DNA of 64,000 nucleotides from Adenophora triphylla var. japonica (GCA_022495995.1 JAFEMH010002078.1:82001-146000), one strand, 5' to 3'; shown: positions 36,401 to 49,295, counted from the first letter of the stretch. The notes: generated by a model from the sequence alone, not told the origin. Numbers and translations: made by a program.

Positions 36401-36821
36401 GTTAAAATAACGATGATCCACGGATTGGTAACTCGACCAAATCCACCGGCAATACATGCCCACATATGGACACATCACAACCACCCTGATAAACAAGAAT
36501 GATTCGAGGTACTCTCCCATAGGAGTAGAACCTTCAGCACATAAGGTAACTTTTTAGGCCAATTATGCAAATAAAGATGAAATGTAATGCCACATGAGAG
36601 CGAATGAACGAGGATTTATACAAGTATGAACCCTAACTCCTGAGACAGGTAAAATACCTCAAATAATGGTGGGGAATCTATCTTTCCATAACTCATCTTT
36701 CCTTGATTCCTTGGTTGGTCAATATCATTTTCTGTCTTTGAACAATTTCCTGCATTAAACTCTTGATGTAAGTTATCGCACACTCTCACTCAGCTAGACT
36801 CTACCCGAGAACTCTAACCGA
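33471..36821 (-). other. Non-coding internal region of the outer gypsy element
   Basis: About 3.35 kb of AT-rich sequence without a frame above 83 codons on either strand. No zinc knuckle, protease or reverse transcriptase motif was seen. The position between the primer-binding site and the pol tail is where gag-pol would be. Confidence 0.7.
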
Positions 36822-36833
36822 GCTCTGATACCA
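36822..36833 (-). other. Primer-binding site, initiator-Met tRNA type
   Basis: Minus strand TGGTATCAGAGC, two bases after the LTR end, the standard site complementary to the 3' end of plant initiator methionine tRNA. Confidence 0.92.
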
Positions 36834-36835
36834 AC

Positions 36836-39387
36836 TGTGAGGGCCCCGACCCGGAACCTACACGTGTCCCGAGCTGGAGCGTCCTCAAACTAACCCAAAT
36901 TTCCTTGACTTTTAAAACTTTTAATTATCATTCAAAAATAAATACAATTGTTGTAATCATTTCAAAATAAATCTACACCTTTTCACCATGGAGAAATAGT
37001 TGACTAACTTAGAAAGTAAGAAACTGTTTTAATTACAAAAAGGCCTCGGTTATAACATAAAATAAAGATTTATAAATACAATTCCATAAATGAATTATAC
37101 CAAAGTACACTTTCTATACCAACCTAATCATACCCCGACAATTCCCACAATATAACTTCCAAACTCCTCACCGCCCTTACTTAGCTGGTCCACCTGTCTC
37201 AGAATCTAAAAACAGTAAAGGGAGAGGGGTGAGAATAAATCTCAGCAAGCTATTATGAATGCAGCAAGATGCCAAACAAGATGCAATACATCAAAAGACA
37301 TATCCACATAATCAGAGGCTCCCGCCGCCAACCGTCCCATACCTGGGTTGGAAACAACGACCAAATTTCATCATGAATATATCACAACACATAAGTACGA
37401 TAAGGTAACACTTAGAAGGATGCGAGCCAAGGTTTAACTCCAAAAGGATATACACATCCGAGCAAAGCAGCAACATTTGATGAAGCGGTTCCTAACCATG
37501 AACAATAACGCCACCATAGGGATTCCGACACACATCATATCCCCAAATGAAACTAGACCATCTACCTCAAAAAGAGATGCTAGCCCACTAATCCCACACA
37601 AGGGGGACAAACTGGGTTACCAATGTATGAATTATAATGAACTTGACTCGGTGCCATTATAATTCCATAACATTGCCCACCAAACAAATACCAGCTGGAT
37701 TTTCATAACTAAGCACAGTAATAACATACTTGCTTAACCAAACATTGTATGATCCAAAGTAGGGATACATACCACAATAGCATATCATGGAGATAGCAAT
37801 ACTATAACAAGTATTCAACATCTTAGCACAACGGCTATAAATCTCTGAACCACATGTACAGTTTAGGAATTCCAAAGTAGGGAATCCTACAACAATATAA
37901 TATCATAAAGATAGAAATACTATAACAAGTATTCAACATATTAGCACAACGGCTATAAATCTCTGAACCAATCCCAAAACAATTTAGGAATTCCAAAGTA
38001 GGGCATCCCAGCATTTATATCGAAATATATCAATGAGTCCAAACAAGACTGTCGAACAATCCCCGAGTCGTAATTAAAATGCTTCCATAGTTCCATTTAA
38101 ACCCAAATTAAGGTGCCCTTAAATGATACAATTGCTCTAAGTATAACTTAGGTTAAAAGGATTAATTTCATATTCCGGGAAGGTTAGGTTCCAAACTTTA
38201 TATTGGTTAAGGATCATGCTAGAAGGTTACTAGTGAAATTTCAGCGAAACAGGGAACTGGACCATATTCTGCGCCAACATGGGCGGCCGCAGGCCACTGG
38301 GCGACCGCCAGTGGGGTTTCCAAGGATTTATGTTACTGCCCTCTTGGGCGGCCGCTCACCACCCCTTGGGCGACCGCCCAAGACCCTTTTCCAGCCACAC
38401 TAATTTTCAATCCCTTTTTACTTAGGTTCATTTTCCTTTAATTCTTTCTACATTTCAAGATCACCAAAGGAATCTCCTAACTTGCCAACCTCATCCTAAA
38501 TCACTTAACCCCAAAATAACATAGATCTAGATTGTTCACCACAAGAATTCCAACCCATTTCATTAACTCATTTCAAGTTTAACACTTTTAATCTAAATCA
38601 ACCCATGTTCTTATACTCTTGATCAACAATAACATTTCTTCCAAAAGATTAATCCATTCTTCAACTCCCAAGAAGATTTCCAAAGTATTTAAACAATCAT
38701 CTAAATAACAATAACAACATTAAATAACTCATGAACATTTAGATGAAGGGAAGTCATAACAACTCACATAGAATAGGAGATGAATCATGGATTTCTTTAG
38801 CTTAATAGATTCTCCTAGTTGCACCCATCATACATGTACTCTTGGATTGAAAATTGGTGAAGAATTGACTTCTCTAGGAACTTAGGAAATGAGGCTTTCC
38901 ATGGTGGTTTCCATGGAATTTTTGTAAAAGCAAATAAAATGAAAGAGAAGAAGGAAGAAGATGAAGTATATAAAAATGGAAGAGGGAGCATGGGGGGCCG
39001 GATGAAGAAGGAAGTATGGGGGAAACATGGGAGTATGGGGGAAGTGAGGGGAAAGTAAGGGAGGCATGGGTTTCATTGACTTAGGGGAAAAAGAAGAGAA
39101 AATTAGGGGAATTGGTCCCCCCTCCCTAACTTTTCCAAATAACTATTCCAACCATTTAAAATATCCTCCCAACCCACAGCATTTAATTTGTTCATTTTAT
39201 TACCACTCCATTCTATTACTTTATTTATTTCAAATTATTATTTTTCCCCTAGAACATTATTTATTTCCTTATCATTTCATCCTAATATAAGAAATCAAGT
39301 ATATAAAAATGAACACATAATATTATCAATAATATTAAAAGCATATAATATTATACTAAAATTGTGCCTAGGGTTAGGGTCGTTACA
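36836..39387 (-). repeat. 5' LTR of the outer gypsy element
   Basis: Direct match to 13102-15655. Open frames in it are shadows and are mirrored in the other LTR. Confidence 0.95.
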
Positions 39388-39392
39388 ATCAT

Positions 39393-39928
39393 AATCAAGA
39401 ATCTACTAACAAAAACAATGAAATACAAAAGTTTCACATGCATTAATACTTGACCAATATCATCTTCAATTCCCCCACAATACCCAGCAATAAAATTTTC
39501 AGTAGCAAAGTATTCTTCCACTATCACAATACACTTCTTCATTTATTCCTCCCATAGTACGCTTAACTTTCTTGAACTTATTTTTTCATTTTTCTGCAAT
39601 CATGAATATGTGTCACTGTCAATTTGATGTTAAGCTAAAACACTAAATGAGACTTGTAAAAATAAAGATTCTTGCACTTAATAGTTCAACGTGTAAAAAA
39701 ACAAATCTGTCTCATCCCAAAATGAATATAAATATTCATTTTCAAGGATTAAAAAGTTTACTTTTGGTAAAAAATGGCTAAAAATTGGAATATTTAGAGA
39801 AAATAAATATCTATTTTGGAACAAAATTTCCCAGAAAATACTTACTTTGGTAAAAAAAATAAAAAAAATAACTTTAGATGAACTTGCAAAGTTCCCCACA
39901 TAAAAGTGAGAAGAATGTGAGCCAACAT
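39393..39928. other. Spacer between two retroelements
   Basis: AT-rich flank continuous with 12541-13101 before insertion of the outer gypsy element. No gene or repeat recognised. Confidence 0.5.
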
Positions 39929-40859
39929 TGTAAGTACCCAAATCTAGATCGTCAAAATTCGTTAGAAGTTAACCGGAATTCATTAACTGGCCCGCTCCAG
40001 GTTAACCGGAACCCGTTAAGCTCCCCGTTGCCAAGCCAACGAGACGTCCCGGGACTGCCCCGTGCATCCCGACGTCGAAACGTACCTAACACACGTCATC
40101 GCACGTGAAAGTACGGCTTTCCCTGAAAAATGCACTTTCCGGCACTTTTCAGGGGCGTTTCAGACATTTTTCGGACTGTTATTTTAAAAACGAACAAAAT
40201 CGGGACCCGGGCACGAACTCCCACAAGGCTGGTGAGTCATGGGAGACTTGGCACGCATGCCATCTCCCTCTAGTCACCTTTCAATCAAAAATCAAGGAGA
40301 AAAGACTAAAATACCCCTGGTATGCAGTCCAAGTCCTACGGACTCCTTTGCAGACTGTCAGAAATTGCCAGCAAGTCCCTCCAATTTCCAAAGTTTCACA
40401 AAACCCCCTGGATTTCAAGCTAAGTCCGACTCATGCCGGAAATTTCACCTATAAATAGAAGGGTCACAAAAGCCATTTACAACAACAAAAATTCACTCCA
40501 TTTTCACCATAGCCACAGTCCAACTGAGTTTCCACTCCCCCGAGCCTCGGTTTTACCTCGTTTTGCGTGAAAACTTCGTATTTCGATCAAATACGACCCC
40601 CTCCACTACGAAACACCATTCCAAACCACTTTCCGTATCCTGTATACACCCCCCGAGCCAAAGGAGTCGACCCTAGCCATAGGTATAACTCCCTCTCCCT
40701 AATCTCTCGTTTCGCCTCGATTTACGCGCCAGTCGCTATAACCGTTTCAGACGAACATCGTTGAAATGTAGACGCCTCCGTCTAACGGGGTCCGATACGT
40801 TTTAGCCCCTAGATCCTCTTCTCTTCCCGTAAGAGAAGTAATCTCGGGTTAAAACGGCG

Positions 40860-41110
40860 TTCAGACCCCGTTCCGTTTAAATTTCTGTCATTTACAATTT
40901 CGGATCGATCGATCCGTCGAACGTTATTTAAATTCCTGTCATTTACCATTCCGGACCGTTTGATCCGTCGAACGTCATTTACATTTCTTGCAACTTTACA
41001 ATTCCGAGTCGTTTGGCTCGTCGATCGTCATTTACAATTCCGGATCGTTTGATTCCGTTGATACCGCACTTTAAATACTGTCATTTACGAAGTCCGACCC
41101 GTTTGGATCG
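40860..41110 (+). repeat. Minisatellite within the solo LTR
   Basis: Four to five degenerate units of about 55-60 bp based on GTCATTTACAATTCCGGATCG and TTTGATCCGTCGAACG. Confidence 0.65.
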
Positions 41111-41165
41111 TGATAGTTTTTACTTTTCAAAGTCCGAGTCGCAACTCGATTCGTTGATTGCATAT

Positions 41166-41445
41166 CATTTAATACGTTTTTTCCCGTAAAAATCGTTAAC
41201 AATGTAATGCCCGGTTCAAAATCGGAGTTCGACCTTCGAACTCTCTTTCAAAATGCGCGAAATGACGTTTGGCATCCGAACGCTCATCTTCAAACTTAAA
41301 AGCCAAATTTTGACATTCAAAATCATTTAATACGTTTTTTCCCGTAAAAATCGTTAACAATGTAATGCCCGGTTCAAAATCGGAGTTCGACCTTCGAACT
41401 CTCTTTCAAAATGCGCGAAATGACGTTTGGCATCCAAACGATCAT
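41166..41445 (+). repeat. 158-bp tandem duplication within the solo LTR
   Basis: The sequence beginning CATTTAATACGTTTTTTCCC at 41166 restarts 158 bp later at 41324 and is nearly identical for over 100 bp (through GACGTTTGGCATCC). Confidence 0.8.
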
Positions 41446-42395
41446 CTTCAAACTCAAAAACCCGACGTTTGACATTCAAACGCTCTTTTCTTAAAAGTCG
41501 ACATTTGACACTTAAGATAAACAGATAAAATCAGCATTTGCGCCACTTTTTCCTAAAAACTTCCAAAACCGACGTTTGTCATTCAAACGCTCGTCTTTTC
41601 AAACAAAGTCACCTAATAAACGTTTGACATTCAAACCAAGATTAAAGCTTGTCATTCAAGCCCCCAATTCAAAATGCAAACACACACACATGCACACGTT
41701 TTCAAGAAAGGTAGAAAGACTCGTCATACGAGGCGTTTCGGGTGATCTCGTAATACTCTTCCCGAAACGTAACGTGACCTCCGAACCTAACAATCTCTGG
41801 TACCAAATAGTTTTTTACTCGTTTTTGCTACCAATAAAAATGACTCCCTGTTTTCAAAAAAGCCTTTTCCTAAGTTTTTGCTACCAATAAAAACGACACC
41901 ATTTTCACTAAAGTCGTTTCTCAACGTTTGGGCTCAAAATACAAAAACCGCGTGGCGACTCCTCTTCCTTCCCGAAAAGCGAGGTCTCAGACACCAACCC
42001 TCCGCGAAAGACAACCGCCTTTTCGCTCCGCGCGAAATCCCGGGTAATTTCAAACATAGTAGTAATATATAGAAATAACCTCGACTACATAGTTTAGATA
42101 GAAATTACAACCACATGTATAACAAAAAAAAATGATTTTATTAAGCTACAAACTTTTGATTCGAAATGTAAAGAGAAGGGTACCTTAGACGAATCTGAAT
42201 GTCTTTAATTATTGAGTAGGTTCCCTCCTCGTGATGAATATATATCCATTTGCATATGATCAGACAATAAAATTTTGAATGGAATAGAAGATGAAAGATA
42301 AAAGAGATTATTAAGAGAACGAAATAACAAAAATCATTATAAAAGAAATAAAGAAATTATAATTACCTAGGATGAACTCAAAAATTTGGGCTGCT

Positions 42396-42895
42396 AAATA
42401 GTAGATGAGTAACCCTTGCTATAAAAAAATAACATAAGAAAAGGAGGTTAAAGATTTGTATTAATATATAAATTATATCTCCACAACTAATTAAATCAAT
42501 TAAATTCTAAATGAGATTGAATTCTAATTTTGAAATTTGGATTAACAATTAAAATTTCATTCATTTCCTTAACTGAATCTACTCTCCCAATGAGATTGAA
42601 TTCAAATTTCAGACAATTTTAAATTTGAATCAACTATTTGAATAACAATCATGACCTTAACTAACTGAATTTGACCATATCCTTAACTGAGTCTTGCTCT
42701 ACTAAATGAGATTAAATTCAAATTTCAAATAATAGTAAATTTAAATCAACTATTAAAATTATGATCTGATCTTGACTGATTTTGACTTAATTTAGCCTAT
42801 GAAAAACCGTCACGTGAAATTCCACGTCTTAAAGCCACGGGGCAAGCTGTGGGCATTGCATTTTCTTCTGCTTTAATATTATATATAGATAGATT
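42396..42895. repeat. Repeat family B, compact copy
   Basis: About 500 bp from AGTAGATGAGTAACCC to the AGATAGATT tail. Its two ends match 10588 and 12411-12540, where the copy is expanded by insertions. Confidence 0.5.
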
Positions 42896-43756
42896 GCATT
42901 TCCACCTCAATTTAAATCTGATTTTTTTTACCATTTTTGTTCGTTCCAACTCAAATCAATTTTTTCAAAATGCAAAATTTTTACACTATTTTTCTCACTC
43001 ATACTTTAATTTTATAGTCATAATACTAATTAACTTACTATTTCTTACACCCATTCTCTCTGCTATTTTATTTTTCATATTCAAAACACATTTCTCATAC
43101 TTTACTCTTTCTTATTTACTTTGCCAAAAAATTGGTCCGATTTAATGCGGGATGGAAGGAGTATTGACTTGTCAAAATACGTGAAGTAATAAAAGAAACA
43201 AAGGGTGCATTAGCTTCGAAAGATTGAATTCGGGTGTTATTTTTTTAGACTCGGTAATTGTTCTAAATCTTCTTCCAAATTGAACTCTTTTAAATTGAAT
43301 GACTAATCAATATTACAATACACCTCAAGAATAACCGTCACACAAAGAGTGGCTCAGATTCAATTTGACAAAAGACAAAGAACGACTAGGATTAAATCTG
43401 GAAAAAAAAAATACCTCTGCTCCAAAAACCGCAAGGCAATTTTTTATATCAGTTGATCGGTTACCAAAAATACCCTCACCTCTTTCGGACGCAAACAATT
43501 TCACCGACGACCATTATAGCATGATGAGTGAAATATCATAGCAACGAGATCCGCGGTTTTGCGTAATGATTTATCGAATTCGCCGAGCAAATCCTAAAGC
43601 CATCTTTTTAACTAGCATCAGAGTCAGAATTGAAATCCGTAGACGACTAGAGTATGAAACCATGTTTTTATAGAATTGAAAGATTTTAACTTTTTCTCTC
43701 ATCAGGTGCCCTTTTCCAATGTCTATTTTTGATTTTGAATTTTGATTTTATTCTTA
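42896..43756. other. AT-rich region with a decayed Stowaway end
   Basis: GATTTAATGCGGGATGGAAGGAGTA near 43138-43164 resembles a Stowaway right end. No left end or gene is supported. Confidence 0.35.
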
Positions 43757-43954
43757 GGCTCCGTTTGTTTAGCGTAAAACATTTTTCGGAAAATGTTTTC
43801 CTGCAAAATGTTTTCCGAAAAATGAAAATATTTTTCGGAAAATGAGATAAACATGTTTAGCGTAAAACATTTTCTCAATTTTCCGGTGCGAAACAAACAC
43901 CGAAAAATGGGAAAAATGTTTTTCGGAAAACATTTCCCCCAAACAAACGAAGCC
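43757..43954. mobile_element. Tourist-type (PIF/Harbinger) MITE
   Basis: 198 bp. Terminal inverted repeat GGCTCCGTTTGTTT with AAACAAACGAAGCC (one mismatch) and TTA target duplications at 43754-43756 and 43955-43957. The inside is a set of inverted TTTTCGGAAAATG words, so a transcript would fold strongly. Confidence 0.88.
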
Positions 43955-43957
43955 TTA

Positions 43958-46525
43958 AGTTTATTTGCACGATTGAACTTCAATTTTGAGTTCATTCTCA
44001 TGTTTATTTGCATGAGTGGGCATCATTTCCTATTCAGTATCCTTTTTATGTTACATATTTAATCATTCTTTGTTCATGCATTTTTATTTGAATTGGTGTT
44101 TTCTTCAAAATCATTATATGAGAACTATTTAATTCACGTGTGTCTCTATGTTTTGTCAAATCATATAATTTGCTTAGGTTAAAACTAAATTAAGTTGATT
44201 TCTTCTATTTGCTTTTCTACTCATAACTTAGTTTATAAAATTGCGTGACTTCAGATCCTTAACTAGTTGCTGCACAATTCAACAGATATTTAACCTTCAT
44301 CCGACCTCCTGGATGTATCTTATTGATAGTGTATCTTTGAATGGAAAAATCCTCATGGGAGGATGTAAGTTTCTGTGTCATTGTTGTAAAATAAAAAGAA
44401 AAAAATAAGAGGAAAACATAACCAAGAACACAACAACTTAGAGAGCCAAGAACAAAGGTAAATCCCTCTAAACATATCTATACAAAAAACCTACAGATAC
44501 ACGAACAAAAAAACTTGAGAAAAAGAGAATACTACACATCCATTACAGTCATTTTTAGGTTAAAAATGAATAGAAGAGTGACTGAATGAAGTTTACATAA
44601 AAACGTAGGGTTGGGTGGGTTACAAAGTAATAGTTGGAGTGCTGGATTTGAATGGAAGATGGAATGGATTGGGAAGTGGTTGATGAAACAGCTTGACGAG
44701 GGCACTAATTTGGTTCTTCTTCAACTCTGAAAACTTTTGTAAGTATAATCAAATTTAGAGCACAAAATTTGCATAATATTATGATATTATCTAATAAGAG
44801 TATTCTTTTTAGTCATGGGACACCAACTCAATCTCATTGACGGTCGGATGCGATCTTTTTATGCACTATGTAACACATGCTTCAGCTTTAGAACGATGAC
44901 TTTGATTCACCAAGTCAGACTTTCTTGAAAATGCTGAGAAGTTTGGGGAGATATCTTATAAGGGGAGCTTGCTATTGTTATTCAGAAATATTTACAATTT
45001 TTTTCCATGTTTGTACTTAGCTTTGTTATTGCAGACACTCAAAATAATTGCTGCTTGATCAAGATTTTATTTTTGATAGTGTACTATTTTAGTGCATAGT
45101 TTCTCTATAGTAGTCTTGAAAATTTGAAAAACTGCAACTCAAAGAATAGTGAGCGGGTTTGAGGTTACATGAAAGAGGGTGAGGTGAGAGGGGCTGAGGG
45201 GAAAGAGGAAAGCGGGTAGGCTTGAGATTATGTAATTTGGATAGTTATATTGAAATCATACTTTCTTATAATTTTCTTTTTGGTTATAATAATAAAATTG
45301 TATTTTATCAATCTTATTTAGCGATATTGTGGAGGGTGATTTTACTTTCTATTTTTTCTTTCGGTGTCAAATATCTAAGAGACAAATTTATTATGAAAAT
45401 TTTCAATTAAAATCATGAACTATTATGTATGTAAGGAATCATCAATATTGTTGTTCTTGCAATCAAATAGAAATTTTAAGAGTTTAGTAGATTTGTCATT
45501 TTTTTTGTTGTTTGATTATTTACAGTGTGATGATAGATACTAGATTTATTGCATTTTTAGGATTATGATCTCAACCACACTTTATTTATGTCGTACTGTC
45601 ACCGTGTCATTGACACGAGTAGGGGAGTACTAGTTTTGTTACAAAATAAAAGACAAATTATAAATAGGGTTCAAAGTTTAGAAGGTGTTCGCACTGCTGA
45701 GTTCAATATTTATTTTTGGCTATCAAAGATCCAAACTTATCAAAAATTGATAGTTATTTTTTTTTGACGTAATCATTAGAAATTGCCGTGAAAATCGATA
45801 GTATCATACCCTTATTTGCTAATAGTTGATACTTTTGAATCCTAAATTGCCATTATTTAACGGCAATTTCTATCGATTATGACAAAAAACTCTTAATTGT
45901 CAGCTTTGAAAAGTTTGGTACCTTATTCGACAAAAATGAAACATCAAATCTTGCATACCTATACTTTGAACCCTTATTTTTATTTTGCCTAAAATAAATG
46001 ATTTTTTGAAACTTTTCCATAAAAAACTGCTCCTAAATGATTTCTTTTCAACTTTATTCCGTAGTTCATTATATTTTCGCAAAAATAAAAGTTTGAAAGT
46101 GAATAGTAAAAAATGTTTATTTTTCTATTAAAAGTAACATTTTCAAAATGAACCTCAAATTTAAAATGGTTATTCATTTTGGAATGAAGGGAGTATAATT
46201 TTTTTTTTTTTGAGATATTTTGTTTCTCGAAGCCCCATAATTAATACTCCCGCCATCCCAAAAATTTTAATGCTCAATTTAATTGAATTTTAACTTTTTT
46301 TTTTTAAATGAAATAAGATTATCTCTTCAAAACGAATGAAGATCTTCTAGTCATTTAAACCCATAATTTCGACATAATTTACAATATACTAATGTACTAA
46401 TAAACAATAGACGTCTCAGTTCAATTATCCAATAACCAACTCGACGTAACTCCCTAGCTATCGAACTCAACCTACCCCCGTTAAACTCCCGACACAACTC
46501 CCTAGCTATCAAACTCAACCTAACC
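43958..46525. other. AT-rich intergenic DNA
   Basis: No exon or full element could be supported. TTTTGGAATGAAGGGAGTA near 46178-46196 and ACTCCCGCCATCCC near 46246 look like isolated Stowaway ends. AATTGCCGT/ACGGCAATT inverted words lie near 45781 and 45860. Confidence 0.4.
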
Positions 46526-46872
46526 TGTGACGCCGTGGCCAGGAAAAACCGCGGTTTTCAACCGGCGGTTTTAAGCCCCAAAATCCAAACCGAATCAACC
46601 GCTTAACCGGCTCAACCGGTTACGGTTTAGGCGGTTTACGGTTTTAACGGTTATCCTATTAACCTCCCGGTTTGACGGTTTGGATATGCTCGGCCGAAGT
46701 CTTTCAAGTGTTGCTTACGAGCAACCCTTTTAGTGGTTTAGAGGTTTTGAGGGTCGCTCGGCCGAGTCTTTTGTTCTCGGCCGAGCAACCCTTTTAGTGG
46801 TTTAGGGGTTGAGGGTTGCTCTAGAGTCTTTGGTGTTGCTCTACTGAGCATATCATTTTTCGGCTAATTTTT

Positions 46873-47165
46873 TAACGGTTTTTGAAAAAAAGTTAACTTT
46901 TATTTTTTTTTTCAATTTTTTTTGGATAGATAAGACTATTTTAAACTTAAGTTTACTACATACATTTTTACAAAAAGGTTTATAAAAAAAGTTATGAATT
47001 TTTAAAGAAATGAAAGTTAACGGTTTTTGAAAAAAGTTAACTTTTAATTTTTTCAATTTTTTTTTGGATATATAAGACTATTTTAAACTTAAGTTATCTA
47101 CATACATTTTTTGAAAAAATGTTTATAAAAAAGTTATGAATTTTGAAAGAAATAAAACTTAACTT
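46873..47165. repeat. 146-bp tandem duplication in the hAT-like element
   Basis: AACGGTTTTTGAAAAAAAGTTAAC at 46873 recurs 146 bp later (47019), and the following TAAGACTATTTTAAACTTAAG also repeats. Confidence 0.8.
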
Positions 47166-47254
47166 TTTTAAAAGAAACGAAAATATATAAAAGAAAAAGC
47201 GACGGTACCCTTAAATTTTATTAATTAAAATACAATTACAACGAGGGTATTGGT

Positions 47255-47937
47255 AGGAGTGGTGGTGGTAGAGCCGGGTAGTAGTGGACCTGGACCTAGT
47301 GGTATTGATAGGAGTGGTAGCTGGTAGCCGCAGAGGAGTGGTAGTAGTAGTGGTGGTAGTAGCGGTAGTGGTAGCGGTAGTAGTAGTAGTGGTAATAGTA
47401 GTTGTGGTGGTGGTGAATGGTGATGTTGGTGATGTAGGCCAGATAGTAGTGGTAGTGGTAGGTAGCGGTAGTAGTGGTGGTGGTAGTAGTAGTAGTGGTA
47501 GTAGTAGTGGTGTTGGTGGTGATGGTGGTGAGGTGTAGACTAGTAGTAGTGGTATTGGTAGGAGTGGTAGAGATAGGAGTGGTGAGTGGTAGCGGTAGTA
47601 GTGATGGTTGTAGTAGTAGTAGTGGTAGTAGTAGTGGTGGTGGTGGTGATGGTGGTGGTGTAGACTGGTAGTAGTGGTATTGGTAGGAGTGGTAGTAGTA
47701 GCGGTAGTAGTAGTGGTGATAGTAGTAGTAGTGGTAGTAGTAGTAGTGGTGGTGGTGGTGGTAGTGATGGTGGTAGTAGTGGTGGTGGTAGTGATGGTGG
47801 TGGTGATGGTGGTGGTGTAGACTAGTAGGAGTGGTAGTACTAGTAGTAGTGGTAGTAGTGGTGGTGGTGGTGGTACTGGTAGTAGTAGTGGTGGTGGTGG
47901 TGGTGATGGTGGTGGCGGTGGTGGTGGTGGTGAACAT
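47255..47937. repeat. GGT/GTA trinucleotide minisatellite in the hAT-like element
   Basis: About 680 bp of GGT, AGT and GAT triplets in higher-order blocks (GGTATTGGTAGGAGTGGTAG recurs). A 259-codon minus-strand Thr/His/Tyr frame here is a by-product of triplets. Confidence 0.9.
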
Positions 47938-48539
47938 AACGGCTAGTTTGAAAAAGTAGCCGTTGGAATGAGTTCTGGCGTTCTGCTCGGCCGAGCAACT
48001 CATATGACTCGGCCGAGCATGACCGTTATTGAAAATTAACACTACTGGAAGGTTATGCTCGGCCGAGCAACTCATATGACTCGGCCGAGCAAGCCAAAAA
48101 CCGGCGGTTAACCGGCGGTTGGCCGGTTTTTCAAAATTTCAAACCTTAACCGAACCGGCCAATTACCGGTTTCGGTTAGCCGGTTAACCGCCGTTGACCG
48201 GTTTTGACCGGTTTTGGCCGGTTTTCAACCTCCCGATTGGCCGGTTCGATTTATAAAATGGACACGTCTAACCTAACCCAGATTAAACTGCGGGTCAGAT
48301 CAGGTTAAACTCATTAACTTATTGCAACCCGCTAATAGAAAACTAGAATGCAAAAGAAGGCAAATTCGACAACTCACAATTCTCTTCAACATCCAGGGAG
48401 TGTTTCTGCTTAATTTCGAACTAAGAGGGTGATCCTGTGATTAGGCCAAATTACAGGGGTGGTGCCAGAACGCAATGAGAAAAACCCCACCCACCTCATC
48501 CCCACCCCACTCTTCTCTCCTCGCTCATGAAAAACACAC

Positions 48540-48599
48540 ATTTACACACAGTTCTCCAGCTTCCGCAGTGGCGTTGTGATAGCTCAAGCGAGACAACTG
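48540..48599 (+). other. Likely 5' untranslated exon of the RNase H1 gene
   Basis: Transcribed-looking leader ending CAACTG|GTAAGC at 48599. A matching acceptor (TTGTTACAG) at 49261 leads into the coding exon, giving a 5'UTR intron of about 660 bp. The start of this exon is uncertain. Confidence 0.45.
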
Positions 48600-49295
48600 G
48601 TAAGCTTCCCCTATTTGATTCACACCAGCACCGACATTTATTATGTTCTATCGTTTAATCGAACTCAATTTCTGGGGTTTGTTGTAATCTATTGCCAATC
48701 TCTCTTTTAAGTTGATTCTATTCTTGCTTGCTTGAAATCAAAACCCATTTATTGATTCTATGATGTAATTTACAAAAAGTATGTTTGATAGTTGTTTAGA
48801 TTATGTCTCAATTGAAGAAATGACAAAACTTGGATTGTTGGGAGACCCAGAAAGGAATATTGTAATGGTCTACTTGGCCAATGCAATTTTCTTTAGGCAA
48901 TTAGGTTTGGTTTGTTCTTCCGTAAGTATGCCAACAAAACAATTATTTTGTGTGAATTTCTCGGTACAATTCCATCTGTCCCACACAAGATTTCACGTTT
49001 GGTATAGTCAAATATCTAAGAACTAATGTGTGCCCAAAGTGATTTTGTTTTGGGTAATCACACTTTCTCCAATGCCAATGGGGTAGTTGACTGAGATAAC
49101 GTTATTATTAGTAGGTATACTTTTTAGCTTTTCCCTTTACTCTGATAAAGTTATGTTCTGTATCCAACATGTTTTTAGATTCTTTGAGTGGGCGGATGGA
49201 ATAATAGGAAATGTATCATCAATTGAGATTAGTTACGTTAAAGAAGAATTTGTTGTTACAGAAATCTGGAGACATTGGGGGAAAACTAGTCTGTA

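Larger units (their letters stand above)
13102..39387 (-). mobile_element. Ty3/gypsy element with large LTRs, LARD-like, hosting a nested element
   Basis: LTRs of 2554 bp (13102-15655) and 2552 bp (36836-39387), nearly identical, are flanked by the 5-bp target duplication ATCAT (13097-13101 and 39388-39392). Minus orientation is shown by the initiator-Met primer-binding site (TGGTATCAGAGC on the minus strand, plus coordinates 36822-36833) and by a purine tract next to the left LTR (15656-15672). Without the nested element the internal part is only about 3.56 kb and holds no gag or pol frame. A short chromovirus-like integrase tail survives near 33350-33470. Such a copy must have been moved by proteins supplied in trans, as proposed for LARD elements. 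Confidence 0.93.
39929..42052 (+). mobile_element. Solo LTR of an Ogre/Tat-related gypsy family
   Basis: 2124 bp from TGTAAGTACCCAAATC to CCCGGGTAATTTCA, flanked by the perfect 5-bp target duplication AACAT (39924-39928 and 42053-42057). Ends, the TATAAATAG box (about 40451) and the 3' words (GGCGTGGCGACTC-like, GGGTAATTTCA) are shared with the nested element, so the families are related. The strand is assigned from this. No internal region is present, as expected after LTR-LTR recombination. Confidence 0.9.
46526..48270. mobile_element. Non-autonomous hAT-like element
   Basis: Flanked by the perfect 8-bp target duplication ACCTAACC (46518-46525 and 48271-48278). Ends TGTGACGCCGTGGCCA and, inverted, TAGACGTGTCCA are an imperfect terminal repeat. 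Both subterminal zones are dense in AACCGG/CCGGTT words, as in hAT transposase-binding regions. No transposase gene is present. The interior is a tandem AT-rich duplication and a GGT array. Confidence 0.75.

Noticed and set aside
43723..44062. Frames across the Tourist MITE
   Set aside because: They arise from the inverted TTTTCGGAAAATG words of the MITE.
47296..48075. 259-codon Thr/His/Tyr-rich minus-strand frame
   Set aside because: Produced by the GGT/GTA array inside a hAT-like element; the triplet repeat keeps all frames open.
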